Assembly: GCA_009695065.1 (NCBI GenBank) | Contig: SIBR01000009.1 | Coordinates: 33,193 to 97,192, forward strand | DNA from: Opitutus sp. | GTDB lineage: Bacteria > Verrucomicrobiota > Verrucomicrobiae > Opitutales > Opitutaceae | Direction: 5' to 3' | DNA length: 64,000 nt | Shown here: piece by piece, positions 41,433-49,910 of the stretch | Layout: every line of letters begins with the position of its first letter | Numbering within the stretch: position 1 is the stretch's first letter | The notes under the pieces: model-generated | The model's database searches: none | What the model saw: only the letters and a program-made list of their open reading frames with translations | What the model was told of the DNA's origin: nothing | Translations under genes and position numbers: made by a program

Positions 41433-42635
41433 TCAACGACCCTTCGCCGTCTCGTTCCAGTAGATCACGACATTCTTCGTCGCCCGCCCCGCCGCGATGA
41501 TGTCGGGGCGGCCGTCGCCGTTCAAATCGGCGGCCTTGAGGTCCTCGCACGCCATCGTGTTGTCGTCGATCAGCGCATGCAGCCGCCAGGTTTCCCCCAT
41601 GGCGGTCGTCGGCGCGAACAACCGGATGCCCACCTTGGTGCCGGCGGGCGCCGGCGCTCCGGCGCGCCACCCCACCACCACCTGATCGTAACCGGTGCCG
41701 AGAAAATCGGCCGTCGCGAGCCCGTGCGCCTGCACCAGCGTGTCGTCGAGCAGCACGCGTTGCGCTGTCCAGTCCACCGCCTCCGGTCCCGCCGGCGGGG
41801 CGCGATACACTGCGAGCTGGTTGCCGTGCATCGGCTCGACCGCCGCAAAAAAATCCTTTCCGCCCGGCAGCCGCCCCGCGCGCACCTCGCCGGTCGCCAC
41901 CCGGGTGAGCGGCGTGGCCGCCGGCGCGCCGCCGGATGTAAGCCGCAACCGCCGCACGCCTTCCTGCGACGCCAGCAAAATGCCCTCGGCCCCACCCGTC
42001 TCACCCCATCGGATCAGGTCGAAATTATGCGTGGCGTGCAGCTTCGCGTTGAGCACTGAAGTCGGCCACGGGTCGTCGACGTTGGCCGGGCGGCGATAGG
42101 CGAGAAATTGCACGCCAGCGCCGGCGTTGTTCCGGTTGCCGCGGCCGTGCAGCGGCAGCACCGCGAGGGTGAACGTGCCGTCGCGCCCGCGCACCCAGTG
42201 CATGCGATGCGTCGTCGGCTCGTGCGTCAGCTTCACCGGCCGCCATTTCGCGGTCCGGTCCGAAGGCGGCACCAGATAATAAACCGCCCCGCTGCCCACC
42301 GTGTCGCCCGGGTTCCACTCGGCGCCCACCGCGACCTCCGCCTTGCCGTCACCGTCGATGTCGCGCGCGGCGATGCACACGTGGTCGCGCGCCGTGAGCT
42401 GGTCGGTCATCACGAACTTTTCCCACGAGGGATTCCGATACCACACGATCTGCTTCGCGTCGGCGAGCAGCACGTCGTCGCGGCCATCGCCGTCGACATC
42501 CGCGATCGCGAGGCCGTAACCGATCTGGATTTTCGCATCGATGGTCTGCGCGCGAAACTTCGCCGCCGGCAGCTCCGCGGCGCGGACCTCCAACAGGGCG
42601 AGGACGAAACCAAGCAAAAGTGTGGGACGTTTCAT
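41433..42635 (-). CDS. Exported FG-GAP/VCBS repeat protein
   Basis: A 400-residue protein with a signal peptide (PTLLLGFVLALLEVRAAE) and integrin-like FG-GAP repeats. Calcium-binding-type loops are visible: DVDGDGRDDVLLAD, DIDGDGKAEVAVGAEW and DLNGDGRPDIIAAG, spread across a seven-blade-sized propeller. Such proteins are numerous in planctomycetes and Verrucomicrobia and are of unknown function. It lies 80 bases after the DUF1501 gene on the same strand, so it is probably part of the PSD1-DUF1501 operon. Confidence 0.82.
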   Translation of the reverse strand: MKRPTLLLGFVLALLEVRAAELPAAKFRAQTIDAKIQIGYGLAIADVDGDGRDDVLLADAKQIVWYRNPSWEKFVMTDQLTARDHVCIAARDIDGDGKAEVAVGAEWNPGDTVGSGAVYYLVPPSDRTAKWRPVKLTHEPTTHRMHWVRGRDGTFTLAVLPLHGRGNRNNAGAGVQFLAYRRPANVDDPWPTSVLNAKLHATHNFDLIRWGETGGAEGILLASQEGVRRLRLTSGGAPAATPLTRVATGEVRAGRLPGGKDFFAAVEPMHGNQLAVYRAPPAGPEAVDWTAQRVLLDDTLVQAHGLATADFLGTGYDQVVVGWRAGAPAPAGTKVGIRLFAPTTAMGETWRLHALIDDNTMACEDLKAADLNGDGRPDIIAAGRATKNVVIYWNETAKGR

Positions 42636-42715
42636 GGGGTTTCCCAATGCAGCAGCCCGCCGCCTGCGCCTCCAGCTCTGTTTTCGTCCGCCCCGATCCC
42701 GGCGGAGGAACACGG

Positions 42716-44191
42716 TCAGGTCAGGATCGCCTTCACCACGTCGCCATGGACGTCAGTCAGCCGGTACTGCCGGCCCTGGAAACGATAGGTCAGCCGCGTG
42801 TGGTCGATCCCGAGGCAGTGCAAAATCGTGGCCTGCAGGTCGTGGATGTGCACCGGGTTCTCCGCGACGTTGAAACCGAAGTCGTCGGTCGAACCGTGGA
42901 CGATACCGCCCTTTACGCCGCCCCCGGCCATCCACAGCGAGAACGCCTTGCCGTGGTGGTCGCGGCCGTATTTGTCGCGGTTCGCCTCGCCTTGCGCGTA
43001 CGGCGTGCGGCCGAATTCTCCGCCCCAGATCACGAGTGTGTCGTCGAGCAGCCCGCGCTGCTTGAGGTCGCTCACGAGCGCGGCGCTGGCCTGGTCCACG
43101 TCGCGCGCCAGCACCGGCAGCCGGTCGTGCAGCCCGCCGTGGTGATCCCAGTCGCGGTGATAAAGCTGGATAAAACGCACCCCGCGCTCCGCCAGCCGGC
43201 GCGCGAGGAGGCAGTTCCGCGCAAAGGAGCCGGGCTCCTGCACGTCGGGGCCGTAGCTTTCGAGAATGTGCGCCGGTTCGCCGGCGAGATCCATGAGTTC
43301 GGGCACGCTGCGCTGCATGCGATACGCGAGTTCGAACTGGCTGATGCGCGTCTCGATCTCCGGGTCGCCGCTCTGCGTCAGTTGCTGCCGGTTGAGTTCG
43401 GCGATGCCGTCGAGCATGAGCCGCCGGCGCTCGCGCGTGAGGCCGGGCGGATCGTTCAAATAAAGCACCGGCTCGCCCGCGCCGCGAAACTGCACGCCCT
43501 GATGTTCGCTCGGCAGAAAGCCGCTGCCCCACAGCCGCGCCAGCAGCCCCTGCCCGGGAGCGCCCTTGGTCACCGAAATCAGCACGACGAAGGCCGGCAG
43601 GTTTTCGTTGAGCCGGCCGAGGCCATAATCCGTCCACGCGCCCATGCTGGGCCGGCCGGGAAGCTGGCTCCCACTCTGGAAAAACGTGATCGCCGGGTCG
43701 TGATTGATCGCCTCGGTGTGCATCGACCGGATCACGCAAATGTCGTCCGCGATGGCGCGCGTCCGCGGCAGCAGGTCGCTGATGACCGTGCCGCTCCGCC
43801 CGCCCGCTTGAAACGCAAACTTGCTCGGCTGCACCGCCAGTCGCGCCTGCGAGGCGACCATGCCGGTGATGCGCTGGCCGCGCCGGATCGAGTCGGGCAG
43901 GTCTTCGTTGAAGCGCTCGCGCAACACCGGCTTGTCATCAAGGAGGTCGAGGTGCGACGGACCGCCCGACTGAAAAAGACAGATGACGCGTTTCGCCTTC
44001 GGCGCGAAATGCGGGAGACCGGGCAACCCACCGAAACCCGCCGCCGTCGGCAACGCCACGGGACCGGGGGCCGCGGCGGCAAACGCCTCGCGTCCGAACA
44101 TCTGCGCCAGCGCCGCGGTGCCGAGCCCCAGGCCGGTCTTGAGCAGGAAATCGCGCCGGGTGTGGGCGGATTCGTAACGATGGCAGGACAT
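42716..44191 (-). CDS. Tat-exported DUF1501 protein
   Basis: A 491-residue DUF1501 protein. The signal HTRRDFLLKTGLGLGTAALA is a twin-arginine leader. The mature part starts VICLFQSGGPSHLDLLD and includes LLDDTLVIWGGEFGRTPYAQ and GRDHHGKAFSLWMAGGGVKG, metal-site-like segments shared with alkaline-phosphatase/sulfatase folds. The family always travels with PSD1-type cytochrome proteins, and here the start is seven bases from the PSD1 stop, so the two are cotranscribed. The function is not established; a role in sulfated or otherwise modified polysaccharide breakdown has been suggested. Confidence 0.9.
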   Translation of the reverse strand: MSCHRYESAHTRRDFLLKTGLGLGTAALAQMFGREAFAAAAPGPVALPTAAGFGGLPGLPHFAPKAKRVICLFQSGGPSHLDLLDDKPVLRERFNEDLPDSIRRGQRITGMVASQARLAVQPSKFAFQAGGRSGTVISDLLPRTRAIADDICVIRSMHTEAINHDPAITFFQSGSQLPGRPSMGAWTDYGLGRLNENLPAFVVLISVTKGAPGQGLLARLWGSGFLPSEHQGVQFRGAGEPVLYLNDPPGLTRERRRLMLDGIAELNRQQLTQSGDPEIETRISQFELAYRMQRSVPELMDLAGEPAHILESYGPDVQEPGSFARNCLLARRLAERGVRFIQLYHRDWDHHGGLHDRLPVLARDVDQASAALVSDLKQRGLLDDTLVIWGGEFGRTPYAQGEANRDKYGRDHHGKAFSLWMAGGGVKGGIVHGSTDDFGFNVAENPVHIHDLQATILHCLGIDHTRLTYRFQGRQYRLTDVHGDVVKAILT

Positions 44192-44197
44192 GGCGGG

Positions 44198-47100
44198 TCA
44201 GTTCTTCGTGATGGTTTCGTCGAGGCTCAGGATCATGTTCGCCACGGCGGTGGCGGCGGCGAGTTCCGCGGGTGGCAGCGTGGCGTCCAGCGCCGACTCG
44301 CCGACTTTGACGAACGCGTAGGCGTCGTTGCCATGCGCCAAAAAGTCCGCGCGCAGCCGCCCGAGCGCCCGGGCCAGCACGCGCGTTTCCGCGGCGACCG
44401 GACGGCGGCCCGTGGCCAGCCGGAACGCGAAGGCAACCCGCGCGTCGTCCTCCGCCCCGCCTTCGCGCAGCATGCGCGTGCCAAGCTGCCGCGCGGCCTC
44501 GAGGTAGCCCGGTTCGTTCCAGAGCGTGAGCGCCTGCAGCGGCGTGTTCGTCCTCGAACGGCGCACCGTGCAGAATTCGCGGTCGGGCGCGTCGAAGCCC
44601 GTCATCGCCGGATGCGGGATCGTGCGTTTCCAAAATGTGTAGAGGCTGCGCCGGTGCAGATCCTCACCCGTGCTCTTGCCCCAGCGGGTGCCGGGGTAAT
44701 CGGCGCCGACAACGATACCTTCGTAGAGTTTTTCCGGCTGATACGGATAGACGCTCGGTCCCCCCAGCCGCGGCGCGAGCAGGCCGGACACGGCCAGCGC
44801 CTGGTCGCGGATCAGCTCCGCCGGTAGCCGCACGCGCGGCCCGCGGGCCAGCAGGCGATTCTCGGGGTCGCGCGCCTGCCACTCCGGTGTGACGGCGCTA
44901 CTCTGGCGATACGTTGCGGATAGCACCAGGGTCTTGAGCAAACGCTTCACGTCCCAACCACCGTCCACAAAATCGCGTGCGAGCCAGTCGAGCAGTTCGG
45001 GATGACTCGGCCATTCCCCCTGCGAGCCGAAATCCTCCAGGGTCTTCACGAGACCGGTGCCGAAGAGCTGAGCCCAAAACCGATTCACCACCACGCGGGC
45101 CACGAGCGGGTGATTGGGCTGAGTGAGCCAACGCGCGAGGCCGAGACGGTTGCGCGGCGCGCCCGCCGGCCAGGGCGCCAGCAAGGCCTCGGGCACGCCC
45201 GCCTCGACGGGCTCGCCGGGCGCGTCGTAGCGACCGCGGTTCAGCACAAACGCGGGGCGTGGCTGCGAAAGTTCTTCCATGACCATTGCACTGGGCAGGC
45301 TGCGCCGGAGCGCCAGATGCTCCTGCCAGAGCTCGGCCCGTTGCGCCGCCATCTCGGCCGTCGCGGGATCGTCCGCCAGCACGGCGTCGCGCAACCAGGC
45401 GCGTTCACGCGCGGTCAGCTCCTCACCCGTCACATGATCGAGCGCCTGGGAAAGCGCGCGAAGGGAAAAGCGCGCGTGGATCGCCGCACGGTCCAGCGCC
45501 CGCGGATAACTGATCATCTCGGCCAAAGTGCCGCGCCACCGCGCCCCGTCCTTCGCGTTGTCAGCACCGACCAGCAAGTCGCGCTTCGACGACGGCTCCT
45601 TGGAGACGCCTTCGTGATAAACCCGCACGAGCGATTCCACGCCATCGGCAAATAGCTGGACCGACCCCGCTCTTTTCCCGCCGGCGTAAGTCGCCGCGAC
45701 GTGACGCCATTCGCCGGCGCGGATGCCCGCCCCCACGGTGCGCACCGTGATGGAATACGCTGGAAACCGGTCGGTCAGGCGCAGCTCGATCTCCCCGTCG
45801 ATCAGACGCAATTCGCGGCCGTTGCCGTAAAGCGCATCCGCCGGCGAACCGAGATGGTCGACCGAGGAGAGGAGCGCGACATCGCGCGGGTTGTCCGCAT
45901 CCGGCTTCAACCAGAGCGCGAGCGTGATCCCATCCTTGCCCGCGAAATCGAGTTTGGCCGTGGCGATCTTGGGCGCCGGTTTTTCAGGATCGATCCGCCA
46001 TTCGGCTTTCGGCGGACCCTCCGGAGATGTCTCCGGCTCCAGCAGGGGCACGCTCGGAACCACCTCGGCGCGCGGGGCGGCGCGGGCGATCAACGCCGCG
46101 ACGCGCGCCCGGTCCTCGGGCTGCCAGAGCCAGCTCTCCCCGGCCCGGCGCAGCCGCGCATCGAGCGCGGCGAGCTGGCGCTCCTGCCCGGCCAGCACCG
46201 CCGCCTGGTCCGGCGTTGGGGCGGGAATCATCGGCACGGCGTTGGCCACGCGGCCGTCCTCCCCCTGCTCGGGCACGTTGTTGAAAAAGGCGAACAGCCG
46301 GTAGTAGTCGCGCTGGGTGACGGGGTCGAACTTGTGGTCGTGACACCGGGAGCACTCCATCGTGAGCCCGAGCCAGGCCGTGCTCATCGTTCGCACGCGA
46401 TCGGCCACGTATTCGACGCGGTATTCCTCCTCGATGATGCCGCCCTCGCTGTTGATGACGTGATTGCGGCCGAAACCGGTGGCGATGCGCTGCTCGAGCG
46501 TCGGCCGCGGCAACAGGTCGCCCGCGAGCTGCTCGGTGATGAAGCGGTCGTAAGGCAGGTTGGCGTTGAAGGCGCCGATCACCCAGTCGCGCCAGCGCCA
46601 CATCGTGCGCGCCGAGTCGTTGTTAAACCCGTGCGTGTCAGCGTAACGGGCCGCATCGAGCCAGTCGATCGCCTGCCGCTCGCCGAAATGCGGCGAGGCG
46701 AGCAGCCGCTCGACCGCCGCGTCGCAGGCGGGTTCGCCCCGCGCCGCCACGTCAGCGGTGAAGGCGTCAAGTTCGGCCGGCGTGGGCGGCAATCCGGTGA
46801 GATCGAAACTCGCGCGACGCAGCCACGTTTCCGGCGCGGCCACGGCGGAGGGCGCCAGCCCTTCGCGTTCCAGTCGCGCGAGCACAAACCGGTCGAGCGC
46901 ATGGCGCGGCCAGGTGGCGCCGCGCACGGCGGGAGGTGGTGCCTGCCGCGGCGGCTCGAAGGCCCAGTGCTTTTGATACGCCGCGCCTTCGGCCACCCAG
47001 CGGCGGATGAGCGCGATCTGTTCCGGAGTAACGTGCTTGTTGCTGTCCTGCGGCGGCATCTTCTCGTCGGGATCCTCGGACGCGAGGCGGAGGAGGAGTT

Positions 47101-47347
47101 CACTGTCGGCGGGCTTTCCCGGCACGATCACCGCATAGCCGTCGCGATCGCGGGTGACGCTCTCCCGGTCGTCGAGCCGCAGTTTGGCTTCGCGGCGATG
47201 GGCATCCTGCCCGTGGCAACTCAGGCAGTTCTCCGAGAGGATCGGCCGGATATCGCGGTTGAATTCGAGCTTCTCCGCGGACGCTCCGAAACCCGCATGC
47301 GCAAGCAACAGCGTGGAAAGGACACAGGCGGGGAATCGGCGGGGCAT
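44198..47347 (-). CDS. PSD1 / planctomycete cytochrome c domain protein (DUF1549-DUF1553) with LamG insert
   Basis: A 1049-residue exported protein. After a signal peptide comes a mono-heme site NCLSCHGQ (Cys41, Cys44, His45) of the planctomycete cytochrome c domain. Next is DUF1549 (WLRRASFDLTGLPPTPAELD, RYADTHGFNND), a LamG-type concanavalin domain in the middle (ITLALWLKPDADNP, WRHVAATYAGGKRAGSVQLF) and a C-terminal DUF1553 (RVVVNRFWAQLFGTGLV, RSLYTFWKRTIPHPAM). The order matches the large PSD1 proteins of planctomycetes and Verrucomicrobia. It pairs with DUF1501 downstream. The heme suggests redox chemistry at the cell envelope; the substrate is unknown. Confidence 0.92.
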   Translation of the reverse strand: MPRRFPACVLSTLLLAHAGFGASAEKLEFNRDIRPILSENCLSCHGQDAHRREAKLRLDDRESVTRDRDGYAVIVPGKPADSELLLRLASEDPDEKMPPQDSNKHVTPEQIALIRRWVAEGAAYQKHWAFEPPRQAPPPAVRGATWPRHALDRFVLARLEREGLAPSAVAAPETWLRRASFDLTGLPPTPAELDAFTADVAARGEPACDAAVERLLASPHFGERQAIDWLDAARYADTHGFNNDSARTMWRWRDWVIGAFNANLPYDRFITEQLAGDLLPRPTLEQRIATGFGRNHVINSEGGIIEEEYRVEYVADRVRTMSTAWLGLTMECSRCHDHKFDPVTQRDYYRLFAFFNNVPEQGEDGRVANAVPMIPAPTPDQAAVLAGQERQLAALDARLRRAGESWLWQPEDRARVAALIARAAPRAEVVPSVPLLEPETSPEGPPKAEWRIDPEKPAPKIATAKLDFAGKDGITLALWLKPDADNPRDVALLSSVDHLGSPADALYGNGRELRLIDGEIELRLTDRFPAYSITVRTVGAGIRAGEWRHVAATYAGGKRAGSVQLFADGVESLVRVYHEGVSKEPSSKRDLLVGADNAKDGARWRGTLAEMISYPRALDRAAIHARFSLRALSQALDHVTGEELTARERAWLRDAVLADDPATAEMAAQRAELWQEHLALRRSLPSAMVMEELSQPRPAFVLNRGRYDAPGEPVEAGVPEALLAPWPAGAPRNRLGLARWLTQPNHPLVARVVVNRFWAQLFGTGLVKTLEDFGSQGEWPSHPELLDWLARDFVDGGWDVKRLLKTLVLSATYRQSSAVTPEWQARDPENRLLARGPRVRLPAELIRDQALAVSGLLAPRLGGPSVYPYQPEKLYEGIVVGADYPGTRWGKSTGEDLHRRSLYTFWKRTIPHPAMTGFDAPDREFCTVRRSRTNTPLQALTLWNEPGYLEAARQLGTRMLREGGAEDDARVAFAFRLATGRRPVAAETRVLARALGRLRADFLAHGNDAYAFVKVGESALDATLPPAELAAATAVANMILSLDETITKN

Positions 47348-48064
47348 CGGGGGGGAAAGTCCGGACCCGCGTGGGACGGGCACCGAACCGGGACACTATT
47401 TGCAAGAAATCTCCCGGAGCAAGACCCGCTCCACGCACATCCCTTTCGGGAGCGACCGCCGATCAATGCGTTGATGTCAGCTGTTGTTGACAACTGGCAC
47501 CTGCTCCGAAGCCCTCCGCAATTCAAGTTAAGGCGCGATTCCGAGATCTTGCGCAGGGCTGAGGCAACAGAGCAAAAGCAGAGAGCGACGCCTGTCCGCC
47601 GATTCGCCATAATCCGTCGTTGCGGCGCCGGCACACCCGAACCGACAGCTTCAGAACAAGCTCATTGGTCAACCCCGTGATTCCATCGATACATTGCATG
47701 ATCGTTTCGCATCGCGCGCGCAGTCGGGATCGCCAAGCAAGCGCGCGGCGTAACGGGTGAGCGGAGCCTGCTGCTCCGCAAAAATGCATTCGAGAAAACC
47801 GGAGTCTTCATGTGTCAGAGCCCGAATGTTCGGGGGTTCGGTGGACATGGGTTCTGAAGATAAAACGGGCGGCCACCGGGTTTCTTAGGGAAAATTCTAA
47901 ATTTCGCGTTCCCTGCCCCCGATTTCACCGAAAGCGTCCGGGAGGCAACCGCCGTTCGCCTCACCCCAGCCCGTGCGCACAAGTCCCCGCTTGCCAGCCC
48001 GGCACCCCCTCCGCTCCCTCGGAGCGGGCGTGGTATTTCGTACTTTGCGCCCGTCCCTCGCCCG
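47348..48064. other. Gene-poor gap upstream of PSD1 and the ABC exporter
   Basis: This 717-base divergent gap holds promoters for both directions and a sigma-factor stub at 47669-47848. A seven-base hairpin, CCGCTCC-CTC-GGAGCGG at 48011-48027, lies 37 bases before the exporter start. The rest has no recognisable coding sequence on either strand. Confidence 0.45.
47669..47848 (-). pseudogene. Truncated ECF sigma-factor stub
   Basis: ATG 47848 opens a 59-codon frame whose middle, FAEQQAPLTRYAARLLGDPD followed by CARDA, matches the region 2.1 start of ECF sigma factors. The similarity then ends abruptly, and unrelated codons run to a TGA at 47669. No continuation (the usual VQETF) was found in any frame nearby, so this looks like a 5' fragment left by a deletion. 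It is too short to be functional. Confidence 0.55.
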
Positions 48065-49897
48065 ATGCGCTCCCCCCTTCACGTTATCTGGTCCCTGATG
48101 CGCGGCCACCGCCTGCGCTACGGGCTGGCACTGGCGTGTCTGACGCTGGCCACGGTGATCAATTTCGGTATTCCGCTGATCGGCAGCGCGACGATCGACT
48201 ACGCCGTCGCCCACCGCACCGTCGATGCCGGCACTCCCGCGCTCATCGCCTGGAGCCTGCAGGCGCTGGGCGGCGCGGATCATCTGCGGGCGCATCTCTG
48301 GCTCGCCCCGGTCGCGATGGTCGTGCTCAGCCTGATCGCCGGGCTCTTCAGCTATCTGAAGGGCTGGCAGGCGTCGCTCGCCAGCGACGGGATCGCGCGC
48401 CGCCTCAAGGACGACCTCTACGACCACCTCAACCACCTGCCGGCGTCCTATCACGATCGCACCGACACGGGTGACCTGGTCCAGCGCTGCACCAGCGATG
48501 TCGAGACGACGCGACAGTTTCTCGCAACCCAGGTGATGGAAATTGGCAACGCCGCGCTGCTCGCCGCCACCGCGCTCCCGCTGCTGCTCTCGCTCAACGT
48601 GCCCATGACGCTCGTGTCGTTTGCGCTCGTGGGGCCGTTGGTGGCCTACGGCTACATCTATTTCCGCCAGGTGAAGCATGTCTTCAAAAAGGTCGACGAG
48701 GCCGAGGGCGCGCTGACCGCGGTCATCCAGGAAAACCTCACCGGCATCCGCGTGGTGCGGGCGTTTGCCCGCCAGGAATTCGAGCGCGCCAAGTTCGCCA
48801 CCCCCAACGCCGATTATCGCGACCGCAGCCTCCGGATGCTGCGCCTCATGTCGTGGTATTGGTCGATCAGCGACCTCGTGGCGCTTTGCCAGCTGGGCCT
48901 GACGCTCCTGGTGGGCGCGCACTGGATCACGACGGGCACGCTCACCGTTGGCATGCTGTTCGCCTTTCTTTCCTACCTCGGGATCATGCTCTGGCCCGTG
49001 CGCCAGATGGGGCGGATCCTGACCGATCTCGGCAAGACCTCGGTCGCCCTCGGCCGCATCCGGGAAATCCTCGCCGTGGCCCGGGAGTCGGAACCGCCGG
49101 CGGCGGCGCTCCCGGCGCAGATCACGGGCGCCCTCGCGGTGCGCGCCCTGCACTTCGCGCATGCCAGCCAGCCGGCCACCGCCGCCGGCGCGCTCAACGG
49201 CATTTCGTTCGACGTACGGCCGGGCGAGACGCTGGCCATCCTCGGCCCGTCCGGCGCCGGCAAGAGCACGCTGATGCACCTGCTGCTCCGTCTCTACGAC
49301 TATACCTCCGGCTCGATCCAGCTCGACGGCCGAGAACTCGCCTCGCTCCCGCGCGCCTGGGTGCGCGCCCAAATCGGCGTGGTTATGCAGGAGCCGTTTC
49401 TTTTCTCGAAGACGCTCCGCGACAATCTCCGCCTCGGCCGCGGCGATGCGCCCGACCTCGAGATCGAGGCCGCCGCGCGCGCCGCGTGCATCCACGACAC
49501 GATCCTGACCTTCGAGCAGGGCTACAACACCCTCATCGGCGAACGCGGCATCACGCTCTCCGGCGGGCAGCGCCAGCGCATGGCCATCGCGCGCGCCGTG
49601 CTGCGGCGCCCGCCGCTGCTCATTCTCGACGACGCCCTGAGCGCGGTCGACGGCGAGACCGAGGCCGTCATCCTCAACGCCCTCAAGGAACGTCACGGGC
49701 GCGCCACCACCCTCGTGATCGCGCACCGGCTTTCGACGCTCGCGCAGGCCGACCGGGTGATCGTTCTCCACCACGGCCGCATCATCCAGACCGGCACCCA
49801 CGCCGAACTCGCCGTGCAGGTGGGCCTCTACCGCCGGCTCTGGCAGATCCAGACCAGCTTGGAATCCGATTTCCAAAGGGAGCTGAAACCGGCCTGA
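48065..49897 (+). CDS. Heterodimeric ABC exporter subunit A (degenerate Walker B)
   Basis: A 610-residue fused permease-ATPase with six membrane helices and a C-terminal NBD. Motifs are Walker A GPSGAGKST (about residue 394), Q-loop VVMQEPFLF, signature LSGGQRQR and Walker B LLILDDALSAVD, where the catalytic glutamate is Asp. The H-loop is VIAHRLST. The Asp marks the non-hydrolytic site of a heterodimer. The partner gene starts 13 bases downstream. Such exporters move drugs, lipids or peptides; the cargo is unknown. No SD-like box is obvious ahead of the ATG, as for most genes here. Confidence 0.92.
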   Translation: MRSPLHVIWSLMRGHRLRYGLALACLTLATVINFGIPLIGSATIDYAVAHRTVDAGTPALIAWSLQALGGADHLRAHLWLAPVAMVVLSLIAGLFSYLKGWQASLASDGIARRLKDDLYDHLNHLPASYHDRTDTGDLVQRCTSDVETTRQFLATQVMEIGNAALLAATALPLLLSLNVPMTLVSFALVGPLVAYGYIYFRQVKHVFKKVDEAEGALTAVIQENLTGIRVVRAFARQEFERAKFATPNADYRDRSLRMLRLMSWYWSISDLVALCQLGLTLLVGAHWITTGTLTVGMLFAFLSYLGIMLWPVRQMGRILTDLGKTSVALGRIREILAVARESEPPAAALPAQITGALAVRALHFAHASQPATAAGALNGISFDVRPGETLAILGPSGAGKSTLMHLLLRLYDYTSGSIQLDGRELASLPRAWVRAQIGVVMQEPFLFSKTLRDNLRLGRGDAPDLEIEAAARAACIHDTILTFEQGYNTLIGERGITLSGGQRQRMAIARAVLRRPPLLILDDALSAVDGETEAVILNALKERHGRATTLVIAHRLSTLAQADRVIVLHHGRIIQTGTHAELAVQVGLYRRLWQIQTSLESDFQRELKPA

Positions 49898-49910
49898 CGG
49901 CCTCCGACCC

